A DNA stretch of 64,000 nucleotides from Halostella pelagica (GTDB taxonomy: Archaea > Halobacteriota > Halobacteria > Halobacteriales > Natronoarchaeaceae): the NCBI GenBank assembly GCA_005954745.1, contig CP040678.1, forward strand, positions 1,798,001 to 1,862,000. Reading direction: 5' to 3'. Positions 6,760-15,156 of this stretch are shown here, piece after piece. Positions within the stretch are counted from its first letter, which is position 1, and the number at the start of each line of letters is the position of its first letter. The translations under genes and the position numbers were made by a program. The notes beneath the pieces were generated by a model, which did not search any database, was not told the origin of the DNA, and worked only from the letters and a program-made list of their open reading frames with translations.

Positions 6760-7518
6760 TCACACTTCGAACGATTCCCGGTCGAGTGCGACCTTCACGT
6801 CCCCGTCGAACCGCCCTTCGACCGCCGCTACCATCGCACCTTCCTTTCCTCTGGTCCCCGGATAGAGATGCGTCAGATACACCGTGTCGATGTTTCGTCC
6901 GGCGAGCGTCCCGGCTAACTCTGATGGTGACGCGTGGTCACCTCCACCTTCCCCGTCCGGATGCGCGCAGTCGTGCACGAGTACCGACGATCCGTCCGCG
7001 AGTTCCGCGACGCTCTCGGTCGCTCTGGTATCGCCGCTAAAGGTGATGCCGTCGGTCTCGGTATCCGACCCATCATCGTCGAACCTGTATCCTAACGTCT
7101 GCACGGAGTGGTCTGCCTCACAGGCACGCATCTGGAATCCGGCGGCGTCGAACTGCCCGGGGCCGATTTCCCGAACCGTCAGGTCGGCCCGCTCTTGGAC
7201 GTTATCGACCGCCAGTAGGTGGTCAAGCGTCTCGTCCGTTCCGTTCGGTCCGACGATCTCCAACTCCGAAACTCCGGAGAGTACTCTGGCTTTCACCAGC
7301 GAGGGGAGGTCGGCAACGTGATCGAGATGTGTGTGGGTTAACAGTACGGCGTCGACCGACTCGTATCCTGCATCTGTGTCCGCGAGGCGATGGAGAACGC
7401 CGCTCCCGCAGTCTACCAGTATCCGTCGGGACCGGTCAGCAGATTCCACAAGCGCACCGCTCTGGTATCTGTCGCCCGTCGGTAATGCGGTGCCAGTCCC
7501 CAGGAGAGTAACGCGCAT
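6760..7518 (-). CDS. Metallo-beta-lactamase fold hydrolase (RNase Z-like)
   Basis: A 252-aa MBL-fold protein with the dinuclear zinc motif THTHLDHV, then GDTR, LVHDCAH and the C-terminal LTHLYPG; the order and spacing match the RNase Z/arylsulfatase-like branch. The substrate is unknown: tRNA 3'-end processing is possible, but many paralogues act on small phosphodiesters or esters. The start at MRVTLLGTG (7518) is chosen because the beta-strand and the glycine-rich loop begin there; a longer start would add an unconserved tail. Confidence 0.88.
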   Translation of the reverse strand: MRVTLLGTGTALPTGDRYQSGALVESADRSRRILVDCGSGVLHRLADTDAGYESVDAVLLTHTHLDHVADLPSLVKARVLSGVSELEIVGPNGTDETLDHLLAVDNVQERADLTVREIGPGQFDAAGFQMRACEADHSVQTLGYRFDDDGSDTETDGITFSGDTRATESVAELADGSSVLVHDCAHPDGEGGGDHASPSELAGTLAGRNIDTVYLTHLYPGTRGKEGAMVAAVEGRFDGDVKVALDRESFEV

Positions 7519-7599
7519 GCGTTGGGTCACTTCCACGGAGACTGGCAAAAGTCTGTGGCCCCGAAACGTGTGTGTGGAAAACGCCGTTTCCTCGATCAC

Positions 7600-7663
7600 G
7601 ACTCTTCATCGGAAAACCTTAGCTCTTCATCGGAAAATCATAGCTCTTCATTGAAAACCACGG
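7600..7663 (+). repeat. 21-bp tandem repeat, three copies
   Basis: CTCTTCATCGGAAAA appears near 7602 and 7623, and as CTCTTCATTGAAAA near 7644. It sits directly upstream of the MBL gene (minus strand), so it may include regulatory sites. No gene lies in 7519-7723. Confidence 0.7.
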
Positions 7664-7723
7664 CTGAAAGAGAACGCCGACGCGGATCGCGTTTGACCGG
7701 AAGCGGTATCACACAACGGAAGT

Positions 7724-8404
7724 TCAGCAGAACTGCAAGTGGTGGTTGTCGGGGTCGGTGATCCTGACGTTCTCGCCTATCATAGTGACCTTCGAAGCGC
7801 GGTTGAGAACCGCGTCGACGGCCACGCCGGGACTGTCGTCAGTGTCGAAGCCGAGGTCAACGTGAACGCCACCGCGGCCGTCGGCGATCCCCAACTGTGG
7901 TTCCCACAGTTCGAGATCGACCGGCCCGCCGAGACGGACTCGTCTCCGGTCTTTCCCGCGGTCTACAGTCTCGAAACCAAGCGACGTGTAAAACTCCTCC
8001 GCGCGGTCGAGGTCAGCCACTTCCAGAACGACTTCGAAGATCCCGCAGATACCGTCGCCGTCGACCGGTCGCTGAGCGAGTTCGACGCAGTTACCGTCGG
8101 GATCGTACAGGTACAGTGATTTCCCCGACCCGAACTGTCGTTCCTGCAGATCGAACTCTCGACTGAGTCGGTCCCACCAGTACTGGTATTCGTCAGCGGG
8201 AATAGCGAACGCGTAGTGAGTGTGCAGGCCGCCGCGGGGTATCTCCCGCGGACGCCGGAGAATCAGAGTACTGTCTCCTGCCCGCAGTTCGACCTCGCAC
8301 TCGCCCTCGCGTTCGACCGTCATATCAAGCGCCTCGGCGTAGAACTCCCTGGCTCGGTCGATGGATTTCACTTCGAGGGCGAGCCACCGCAGTCCGCTGA
8401 GCAT
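7724..8404 (-). CDS. VOC superfamily protein with two tandem glyoxalase/dioxygenase domains
   Basis: A 226-aa protein made of two vicinal-oxygen-chelate modules (about residues 1-112 and 120-226), each with the betaalphabetabetabeta pattern: LRWLALEVKSIDRAREFYAE with SLYLYDPDGNCVEL, and FEVVLEVADLDRAEEFYTSL with VRITDPDNHHLQF. Candidate metal ligands are the Glu in each CVEL/LELWEP strand and His residues in GLHTHYAF and GGVHVDL. It could be a glyoxalase, ring-cleaving dioxygenase or resistance protein; specificity cannot be predicted. It stands alone. Confidence 0.85.
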   Translation of the reverse strand: MLSGLRWLALEVKSIDRAREFYAEALDMTVEREGECEVELRAGDSTLILRRPREIPRGGLHTHYAFAIPADEYQYWWDRLSREFDLQERQFGSGKSLYLYDPDGNCVELAQRPVDGDGICGIFEVVLEVADLDRAEEFYTSLGFETVDRGKDRRRVRLGGPVDLELWEPQLGIADGRGGVHVDLGFDTDDSPGVAVDAVLNRASKVTMIGENVRITDPDNHHLQFC

Positions 8405-8492
8405 ACCGTCACTACTTCCGGCGGTGACTTAATATCACGGCAGAGATTCAACAAGCGGCCGTTACCGGGCTGAAAGGCGATTTTGACGACCG

Positions 8493-8498
8493 TTTATA
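8493..8498 (+). promoter_or_regulatory. TATA box of the gene at 8523
   Basis: TTTATA, centred 27-28 bp before the ATG, predicts a leaderless mRNA. Confidence 0.65.
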
Positions 8499-8522
8499 CA
8501 CCTCGAATCCCTGTGTCCGTGT

Positions 8523-9206
8523 ATGTCGCCTACAGGTGACGGCCGAACGAGCGGCTTCCGAGAAACTGACCGCTGGAACGGTGGCGTCGGGTGGATCGCT
8601 CACCCCGACGAAACCATGCAACGGGCCAGTCACGCACTCGTAAACGACGGTGACGTTTGGCTCGTCGACCCAGTCGACTGTGACGGCTTGGACGACCTGA
8701 TCGCTCCGTTCGGCGACGTGGCAGGTGTCGTTGTCCTTCTCGACCGACACACGCGCGACGCCGACGCCCTCGCATCCCGCCACGACGTGTCGGTCCATCT
8801 CCCGCGAACGCTCAGCGGCGTCGCCGACGACATCCACGCGCGAACCAAAACGTTCGATAAAACGCTCGGGAACACGGATTATCACGCGATACCCGTCGTC
8901 GATAACCCGATCTGGCACGAAGTGGCGCTGTACGACGCCGATTCGCGAACGCTCGTCGTTCCGGAAGCCGTCGGGACCGTCGACTACTTCCGGACCGGGT
9001 CGAAACGCCTCGGCGTGCATCCGATGCTTCGCGCACTGCCGCCGCGTGACGCACTCAGCGGCCTGGTTATCGACCGGTTGCTCGTCGGTCACGGCGAAGG
9101 TGTGTCGAAAGACGCCGAGAAAGCTCTGGACGCCGCGCTCCGCGACGCTCGACGGACAGCGCCGGAACTCTATCTCAAAAACGCCAAGAAACTACTGCCG
9201 GTGTAA
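8523..9206 (+). CDS. Degenerate metallo-beta-lactamase-like protein
   Basis: A 227-aa cytoplasmic protein that I would place near the MBL superfamily. The N-terminal half (GDVWLVDPVDCDGLDD, GVVVLLDRHTRDADALASRH) follows the MBL beta-strand pattern, but the zinc motif HxHxDH is reduced to RHTRDA. A late segment, LLVGHGEGV, resembles the MBL 'GHG' strand. It may therefore bind ligands without a dinuclear zinc centre. Similar proteins occur in other haloarchaea as far as I recall; function is unknown. TATA spacing supports the start. Confidence 0.65.
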   Translation: MSPTGDGRTSGFRETDRWNGGVGWIAHPDETMQRASHALVNDGDVWLVDPVDCDGLDDLIAPFGDVAGVVVLLDRHTRDADALASRHDVSVHLPRTLSGVADDIHARTKTFDKTLGNTDYHAIPVVDNPIWHEVALYDADSRTLVVPEAVGTVDYFRTGSKRLGVHPMLRALPPRDALSGLVIDRLLVGHGEGVSKDAEKALDAALRDARRTAPELYLKNAKKLLPV

Positions 9207-9240
9207 CAGACGCCGTCAGGGTCCCGCGCGGCGTCTCCGA

Positions 9241-11706
9241 TTACGTCGTCGAGTTCTCTGACACTTCGACCGCCGTACCGTTTACCACCGCCGCTTCGGA
9301 GACCGTCACGGTTCGTCCACCGACCGAATACTCGCCCGGTTGGGTGACGACGACGCTGAACGTGCCGTTCTCGACCGCCGCCGTCCGTTCGTAGTCGACC
9401 GACGTTTCCCCGAGGTCGACGTCTTCCGTTCTCGAAACGTTCACAGTGTCGTTCGACGACGTCGGTCCGGTTACCGTGGCCCCGGAGACGAGCATGAAGA
9501 CCTTTCGAGTGCCGTCGTCGGTAGCGTACACCGCGCGGTAGTGGTCGGTGTCGACGCCATACTCCTCGTGAAGTCGGTAGTACATCGCGTCCTCGGAGAC
9601 GCTATCACCTATCGTTCGGTCAGCGGTAACGACGTACTGGACCCGACTGTCGAGTCGTTCGTACCACTCGGTTCCGTTCGTCGCCGCGAGGAACCCGTCG
9701 TAGTTCGAGCGTGCGAACCAGTAGGAGCGCGAATCACCGCTCGCGAACGCGTTGTACATCCGGTTCCGGTCCCACTGGCTGAACACGTATCGTTCGTTTT
9801 CCGCCAGTCCGCGCTCGGCGGCGTCGCCCTGGATCCACGTCGCCGCCTGATAGGACTCCGATTCGACAGTGAGGTCGTTCGTGAGCGGGGGCGTCAGGAA
9901 CGCGCCGAGACCCGCTATCAGCACTGTTAACGCAAGGAGTAGCCCGAGGCTACGGCCGTCGACGTTGCCGATCTGGACTGTCGAACGACTCGCATCGTTC
10001 CGGTTCTCCCCGAAGTCCGAACGGTGATTGTCTGTATCGTCGCTCCCGGAGAGACACGCGGGGCGACGTGCGAGGTCGACCACGCTCGCGAGGTGGACGA
10101 AGCCAACGCCCGCGAAGACGGCGACTGGGACCGCGAGGGCCCCCGCGAACCGGACCTGAAGGGTTCCGAGGACCAGCAACAGGCCCACGAACGTCGACGC
10201 GGCCAGCCAGTCCGGACGGTCGCGCGATCCAGCGACCCACACGCCCCAGACCGCGTAAGGCAGCGCCAGAAAGAGCACGAGTCCGAAGTAGAAGATCGGC
10301 GCGAACGGCCCGCCGAGGTCGGCGTCGAACAGCGACGCCGTCTCTACGATCTCGCTCTGGCCGGATTTCAGCGCGAGACGCTCCGTCTCCTCCCGGAACT
10401 CCGTCGCGAACTCCGGGAACTGCGTCCACGCGACGGCGAAGACGCCGACTGACCCGGCGGTCAGAGTACCGCTCGCGGCCTTCCACGAGAGGCCCGCTCT
10501 GTGACTCGCCTCGCCGACGAGCGCCGCCGCGAGCCCACCTCCGAACAGGAACACGGGCGTGAGTGCGACGTAACCCGCCTGCCACTGCCACGCCCCGTGG
10601 GCGGCCCAGACCAGTGTGGCGGCCAGGCCGGCAGCGGCGAGCGTCGGTGCGACGCCGCGAAGCGGCGACCGGCCGGCGCGCAGTTCCAGCAACGACCGGC
10701 CCAGCAGGTAGAGTCCGGCCGGCAGTATCAGGAGCGGTCCGGCGTTCCACGCCAGCACCTGCGCGGCGAGCGCTCCTCCGAGCAGAACAGTCCAGGGGGC
10801 GGCACGAGCGGTAAGCGACCGCGGCGACAGGTCCCTGTCGACGCTCGCGAGGCCGACGAGGGCGTACAGCGACACGGCGACTATCATGTAGTCGAACGCG
10901 TGGTGGTCGCCGAAGCCCACCGCAGACCGGTAGGCGTGAATCGGCATCACGGCGAGCAAGCCCGTCGCGGCGAGTCCGATCCGCGCGTCGTCCGTGAGGC
11001 GGACGGTTGCCCCGTACACGGCTAGCCCCGTGACCAGAGCGGCGACGACTGGATACCACGCGAGTACGAGGTCAACCGCGCGGGCATCACCGCCGACAGC
11101 GAGCGTCGCGGTCCAGAGGACGGCGACGAGCAGGGGCTCGCCGTTCAGGACCCCCTCGGGAACCGCGAACGGCCCCGCGCCCTCGGCGACGAGTTCGAGA
11201 AGCCAGTAGCGGTAGAAGTACGGATCGTTCGCGAGCAGAACGATGTCGCCGTCCCGGAACACGCTCGGATAGGCGACGAGACGGAAGGCGGCGACGAGAG
11301 CGAGTGCGGCGACGATCCCGACAACGGTGTTGCGCGACGGCGACGGAAGACGCTCGCGAAGCCTCGATAGCTCGTCCGCCACGCCGCGTCCGTTCGCGGC
11401 CGCGTTCGTCCCCGCAGTGGCGCGGTCTCCGGTCGACGCCGACTCCGAACGGTGCGAACCCTCTGGGGACGACTCCCCGTCCAGCGCCGTCCGGACTGCC
11501 GGCGGGTCGGCCAGTCGATACTCGTCGCCCACGCGTTCGACCACGTCCCGCGAGACGAGTTCGCCGAAAGTCCCGGAGTCGGCAGAAACGTCGTCGAACG
11601 TCCACGACTCCCGACGCTCGTCGACGTCCAATATCTCCCGGAGGGCGGACTCGAACTCGGGGCGGCCCGCGAGGAGGTCGGATATCTCCTCACGCGGAGC
11701 AGTCAT
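9241..11706 (-). CDS. STT3/AglB-related oligosaccharyltransferase-like membrane protein
   Basis: An 821-aa multi-spanning protein of the GT-C/STT3 type. Residues 1-110 form a soluble, winged-helix-like region (SWTFDDVSADSGTFGELVSR), then about a dozen membrane helices (125-600), then an extracellular domain to the end. STT3-like motifs: NDPYFYR (160-166, first acidic motif), GFGDHHAFDY (264-273, second acidic motif), SEIVETASLF (TIXE-loop position) and VRFAGALAVP. The WWDYG signature of true oligosaccharyltransferases is replaced by SQWDRN (643-648), so acceptor recognition should differ or be lost. AglJ (15153) shows N-glycosylation occurs in this organism, but this is probably a paralogue, not the main AglB. 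Confidence 0.8.
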   Translation of the reverse strand: MTAPREEISDLLAGRPEFESALREILDVDERRESWTFDDVSADSGTFGELVSRDVVERVGDEYRLADPPAVRTALDGESSPEGSHRSESASTGDRATAGTNAAANGRGVADELSRLRERLPSPSRNTVVGIVAALALVAAFRLVAYPSVFRDGDIVLLANDPYFYRYWLLELVAEGAGPFAVPEGVLNGEPLLVAVLWTATLAVGGDARAVDLVLAWYPVVAALVTGLAVYGATVRLTDDARIGLAATGLLAVMPIHAYRSAVGFGDHHAFDYMIVAVSLYALVGLASVDRDLSPRSLTARAAPWTVLLGGALAAQVLAWNAGPLLILPAGLYLLGRSLLELRAGRSPLRGVAPTLAAAGLAATLVWAAHGAWQWQAGYVALTPVFLFGGGLAAALVGEASHRAGLSWKAASGTLTAGSVGVFAVAWTQFPEFATEFREETERLALKSGQSEIVETASLFDADLGGPFAPIFYFGLVLFLALPYAVWGVWVAGSRDRPDWLAASTFVGLLLVLGTLQVRFAGALAVPVAVFAGVGFVHLASVVDLARRPACLSGSDDTDNHRSDFGENRNDASRSTVQIGNVDGRSLGLLLALTVLIAGLGAFLTPPLTNDLTVESESYQAATWIQGDAAERGLAENERYVFSQWDRNRMYNAFASGDSRSYWFARSNYDGFLAATNGTEWYERLDSRVQYVVTADRTIGDSVSEDAMYYRLHEEYGVDTDHYRAVYATDDGTRKVFMLVSGATVTGPTSSNDTVNVSRTEDVDLGETSVDYERTAAVENGTFSVVVTQPGEYSVGGRTVTVSEAAVVNGTAVEVSENSTT

Positions 11707-11846
11707 GTTCTGCCGGAGAGTTCACACTCGCATAAATCCAACTACTCCGCGTCACGACCCGCGACGGTAGTCGGCGCTCCAGTTCGGACGGTGTTCCACC
11801 CCGTATTAGGCGACACAGTGGAACCCCGACATCGTAGCCAGTTCAG

Positions 11847-12338
11847 TCACTCAGAGCCGCCAAACACGCGTCGGTTTAGCGTTACGACGACGAGGGCTAC
11901 GAAGAGCACGACGCCGAGTACGGTCGAGTCCGATGAGACGTAGAGATTCGGCGACGGCGGGTTCCACGGGACGGGGTACAGCCAGTCGCCCGCCCGTCCG
12001 TCGGCGTACTTCCGCATCCCGTCGAGGACGAGCGCAGAACAGCCACCGGCCACGAGAAGACAGTATGCGCGATATCGCCGCTCGCCGAACAGGAGCGCGA
12101 TCGCGCCGGCGACGAGGAGAACGCCACCGAGCGTTCCGACGGCACTCACGTCGAACGGGACGCCGAGTACCGTCTCGATCGTCCCGCTACCGACCACTAT
12201 CTCGACTTTGATCAGGTCGGGGATCGCCGCTCCGCCGGTGCCGACTGCGATCCACTCGTCAGTCAACCAGTCCGCCTGCCAGCTCGCGACAGTGAAGGCG
12301 GCGTACGCGACGAGGACGTGCGAGAGCAGATCAGCCAT
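11847..12338 (-). CDS. Small integral membrane protein, YdjM/DUF457-like metal-dependent hydrolase family
   Basis: A 163-aa protein with the typical family start MADLLSHVLVAYA (His in the first helix), about four hydrophobic helices, and PDLIKVEI/GMRKY loops. The family is annotated as membrane-associated putative hydrolase, without proven activity. The usual second His of the family is not obvious, so it may be a degenerate member. It lies 15 bp downstream of the gene at 12354-12836 on the same strand, probably co-transcribed. Confidence 0.65.
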   Translation of the reverse strand: MADLLSHVLVAYAAFTVASWQADWLTDEWIAVGTGGAAIPDLIKVEIVVGSGTIETVLGVPFDVSAVGTLGGVLLVAGAIALLFGERRYRAYCLLVAGGCSALVLDGMRKYADGRAGDWLYPVPWNPPSPNLYVSSDSTVLGVVLFVALVVVTLNRRVFGGSE

Positions 12339-12353
12339 CAGCGGTCCCCCCGA

Positions 12354-12836
12354 TCAATCACGGTTTCTCACCTCGAACGCGACCGTCTCCAGGTTTATCC
12401 GCCAGTGTCGGAAGAAGAGGCCGAGAACGAGCGCCGCTCCGGCGACCGAGACGGCGTACTTGTACAGTTTCGAGCCGCCGCTCTCGTTTACGACGACGGT
12501 CCGCGAGACGCGGAGCGTCCGCTCGGCTTCGAGCGTGCCGTACGCCTGCACCGTGCCGCCCGGTTCGACGGTCGTGCGAAACTCAGCCAGCGTCATCGTG
12601 AACGCCCCGCCGTCGTGATCCACCCGGAGACGCGCCGTTCCGGCGTCGCGGTCGACGCTCTCGACGGTGCCGATCAGCAACGCAGTCTCCCCGACGTGCC
12701 GGTCGTAGTCGGCATCGATATCCTCGGCCGCGGGGTAGGGGTCCCGCTGGTCCTCTGTGGCCTCGTAGTGGACGCAGAGCCCGCCGATCACCCCGACGAG
12801 GAGCAGAAACATCACTCCGCGTCGGATCGGTGACAT
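12354..12836 (-). CDS. Two-helix membrane protein with OB-like extracellular domain
   Basis: This 160-aa protein has a hydrophobic N-terminal helix (residues 6-22), a soluble middle (about 40-115) with beta-rich segments (ALLIGTVESVDRD, TARLRVDHD, GTVQAYGTLE) resembling an OB-fold 'nucleic acid-binding' protein of the outer face, and a second helix near residues 128-142 followed by a basic cytoplasmic tail. The family occurs in haloarchaea but I do not know a function. It is first of a two-gene unit with 11847-12338. Confidence 0.65.
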   Translation of the reverse strand: MSPIRRGVMFLLLVGVIGGLCVHYEATEDQRDPYPAAEDIDADYDRHVGETALLIGTVESVDRDAGTARLRVDHDGGAFTMTLAEFRTTVEPGGTVQAYGTLEAERTLRVSRTVVVNESGGSKLYKYAVSVAGAALVLGLFFRHWRINLETVAFEVRNRD

Positions 12837-12877
12837 ACCCGACGTGTCGTGAGAGTCGAAATGAGCCTGTCGGTTTC

Positions 12878-12957
12878 ATAGGGCTGTTGGAACTGTGTCA
12901 CGATATTCGTCGCCCCCGCGTCGGCGAAATACTGAACTGACGTACAACGGACCCTAT
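12878..12957 (+). repeat. ~80-bp dispersed palindromic element, family 1, copy A
   Basis: The element runs from ATAGGGCTGTTGGAACTG to GTACAACGGACCCTAT; its ends are imperfect inverted repeats (ATAGGG...CCCTAT). It aligns over its full length with copies at 32969-33047 and 49255-49333 and with the interrupted copy at 25191-25356. It touches the stop codon of uppP. Confidence 0.8.
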
Positions 12958-13775
12958 CAGAGCAGGAGCACGACGCCGCCGAGCGTCGCCAGACCGCCGA
13001 GGCCGAGACAGACGGCCCAGAAGTCGACGCGTTCGACGACGCGCATGAGGGCATCGATGGTCAGGTAGCCGACGACCGCGGCGGCCGTCAGGGCGACGAG
13101 CGCGGGGAGGGGGTCGACGCTCGGGATCCCGCCCTCGTCGAGAACCGTCAGCGCGCCAGCGCCGAGGGCGGCGGGCACGCTGAGCAGGAACGAGAGGCGG
13201 AACGACTCGGGACCGTCGTGGCCGCGCAAGAGTAACGCCCCGACGGTCGTCCCGGACCGGGAGACGCCAGGGAGGACGGCCAGCCCCTGCAGCGCGCCCA
13301 CGAGTACCGCGTCAACGAGTGTGGGGGTCGTCCGCGTACTGATCGGTTGCTCGTCGGCGAGGCGCTGGAACACTCCGGTCGCAACGAGCAAGACGCCGAC
13401 GCCCGCGACGAACAGGCCGCCGCTCAGTTCGCCGACCACGTGGTCGAGCGTGAGATACGCGAGAAGGCCCACGCAGAAGGAGGCGAACGTCGCGATCACG
13501 AGAAAGGAGAGGTCGGCAGTTTCGCCGTCGAACGCGTCGGATGCTCGCCAGTCAGGAGCGATGCGTACCGCTCCCAGTATCTCTTCGCGGTAGTAGACGG
13601 ACGCCGAGAGCGCGGTCCCGACGTGTAGGAACAGGGAAAACTGGACGGCAGCGCCCGGCGAGGAACCGACGGCGGTTAGAAAGACGGCGACGTTGCCCTC
13701 GCTCGAGATCGGCAACCACTCGAAGATCCCCTGTAGGATTCCGGCGACGAGCGCGACGAGCGTGGCGCGGTCCAT
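12957..13775 (-). CDS. uppP: Undecaprenyl-diphosphatase-family polyprenyl pyrophosphatase (UppP/BacA)
   Basis: A 272-aa polytopic membrane enzyme that removes a phosphate from polyprenyl diphosphate; in archaea it presumably recycles dolichyl diphosphate after glycan transfer. Catalytic motifs are EWLPISSEGN (residues 19-28, counterpart of the bacterial E-x-LPISSxGH) and PGVSRSGTT in the second half, with about eight helices in an inverted-repeat topology. The bacterial His after the first motif is Asn here, a variation I believe is seen in archaeal homologues. It is single, with a palindromic element at its 3' end. Confidence 0.92.
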   Translation of the reverse strand: MDRATLVALVAGILQGIFEWLPISSEGNVAVFLTAVGSSPGAAVQFSLFLHVGTALSASVYYREEILGAVRIAPDWRASDAFDGETADLSFLVIATFASFCVGLLAYLTLDHVVGELSGGLFVAGVGVLLVATGVFQRLADEQPISTRTTPTLVDAVLVGALQGLAVLPGVSRSGTTVGALLLRGHDGPESFRLSFLLSVPAALGAGALTVLDEGGIPSVDPLPALVALTAAAVVGYLTIDALMRVVERVDFWAVCLGLGGLATLGGVVLLL

Positions 13776-14007
13776 GCGCTACTCCGCTCACCCGTCGGAG
13801 AAATGTCTTCGGATCCTCGGTGAAACCGGGACATCACTTCCGACGTGGGCGCGATACCGCTTCCAATGCGTGGGGAGATCCACCGACCGCCGCGCGAGAA
13901 CACCTCTGACTGCCGCGCGATAACGCCCCTGGCCCCCGCGCGATATCACCGCCGGCGAAATCACGAACCGGCGATACATCTTTGCCGCCTGCCGTCCGAA
14001 CACGAGT

Positions 14008-14421
14008 GTGGTGTACGTTACCCGCGGTCTCGTAACGGTCCTGCTCGATATCGCCCGCGACGCGGAGCCGGGGTCCGTCACAGCGAGACTGGCGGTCACG
14101 GACGCAAGCGAATTGACGGGGGCGGACGACCTGCCGCCGGAGGCACCGGTGTTTACCGATTTCTATCTCCCGGACAGCGGCCGGTCGGTCACGGCGGTGT
14201 TCGGAGTGGACCTCTCCACGCCGTCTGGCCAGACGCAGGGCCGGTTCGTCTCGCACCCCCAGGGGGATCTCGAAGTGTCCCGAACGGACGACCTGGCACA
14301 GGTCGTGTTCGTTGCAGTCCCACCCTGGGGGGCGGAGACCCTCGCTGCGTTCGACCGCCGGGGCCGCCGCCAGGAACTGACGATCGTCGACGCAGAACCG
14401 CCGCAGGACACGATAGCGTGA
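14008..14421 (+). CDS. Haloarchaeal protein resembling a degenerate JAB/MPN domain
   Basis: A 137-aa protein starting with GTG (14008; a second GTG follows at 14011). Its pattern recalls JAB/MPN (JAMM) peptidases: a beta-strand VFTDFYLPD, then RFVSHPQGDLEVSRTDD, which parallels the metal motif HxHP...S..D of that family, but the first His is Val. If the relation is real it is a non-catalytic or altered member. No partner genes point to ubiquitin-like SAMP metabolism. The assignment to JAB is my inference; the safe call is a conserved haloarchaeal protein. Confidence 0.6.
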   Translation: MVYVTRGLVTVLLDIARDAEPGSVTARLAVTDASELTGADDLPPEAPVFTDFYLPDSGRSVTAVFGVDLSTPSGQTQGRFVSHPQGDLEVSRTDDLAQVVFVAVPPWGAETLAAFDRRGRRQELTIVDAEPPQDTIA

Positions 14422-14518
14422 CCGTCCGAGCGGGCGCAGCGTGATGCGGCGGAAGTCGGATGCGCCTTACTCCGTATAGCTGGGACCTTGATTCTCTCCA
14501 GACAGCCGAGAACCTCGT

Positions 14519-14728
14519 TCACTCCAGATAGCCGAGATCCTGTAGCTGGTCCGTTATCTCGTCGAACTCGGCCTCCGTCAGTTCCCCCTGTTGCTGGTGC
14601 TGGATGACGATGCTCCGGAGGAGAAACCGGACGAGGTCGCTCGTGCTCTGGAAACTCGTCCCCTCGATGGTCTCGTCGACGCGGTCGGCGAGGTCTTTCG
14701 GGATCGAGACGGTCGTGTAGTCAGTCAT
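14519..14728 (-). CDS. Ribbon-helix-helix (CopG/Arc type) DNA-binding protein
   Basis: A 69-aa protein beginning TTVSIPKDLADRVDETI, the beta-strand and first helix of the RHH fold, followed by SFQSTSDLVRFLLRSIV (second helix) and a Gln-rich acidic tail. RHH dimers bind short DNA palindromes as repressors. No toxin gene is adjacent, so an antitoxin role is not suggested. The ATG at 14728 begins exactly at the RHH strand; longer ORF starts give no conserved sequence. Confidence 0.87.
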   Translation of the reverse strand: MTDYTTVSIPKDLADRVDETIEGTSFQSTSDLVRFLLRSIVIQHQQQGELTEAEFDEITDQLQDLGYLE

Positions 14729-14829
14729 ACCAGAGATGCGGGTCGGCCGACCGAAAGGTTTTGCGTCCCGCAGAGGGCAGGTCCGGCGTTTCAGCGAACT
14801 TTTTTGCCGCGGCGTTCGTATCCGCGAGC

Positions 14830-15156
14830 ATGGGAGTACGACCGCCCGCGAACGACGACGGTGACGAACCCGACGCGGTCGAGTTCGGTATCGCAGCGGT
14901 CGACGCGAGACTCGACGGCGTGGACGTGACGTTCCCGGCGACCAGAGGCGACATCGTCGGTGTGCTGAATCACCCCGACGTGCCGTACGACGCGACCGGT
15001 CGCACCGTTTCGCTCGCAGACGCCATCGAGGAGACGGGCCGACGGGAGTTCGAGTCGGAGCAGGATCTCCTGAACGCTCTGCATCCGGTCTTCGAGAAAC
15101 ACCGATCGTCACCCGCGGGCATCATCGACCAGGTGAAGGCGATGCTCCCCTTCTAG
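14830..15156 (+). CDS. DUF5789-type haloarchaeal protein
   Basis: A 108-aa acidic protein which I associate with DUF5789, a haloarchaeal family of unknown function. The conserved middle (VDVTFPATRGDIVGVLNHPDVPYDA, then VSLADAIEETG) suggests a small DNA/RNA-binding-like fold such as in some DUF2795-type proteins; this is weak. Its TAG stop overlaps the aglJ stop on the other strand (CTAG at 15153-15156), so the two genes end face to face. Confidence 0.75.
   Translation: MGVRPPANDDGDEPDAVEFGIAAVDARLDGVDVTFPATRGDIVGVLNHPDVPYDATGRTVSLADAIEETGRREFESEQDLLNALHPVFEKHRSSPAGIIDQVKAMLPF

Noticed and set aside
9950-11059. 369-aa Arg-rich frame inside the STT3-like gene
   Set aside because: Same-strand alternative frame caused by high GC; the STT3-like frame has clear homology and membrane helices.
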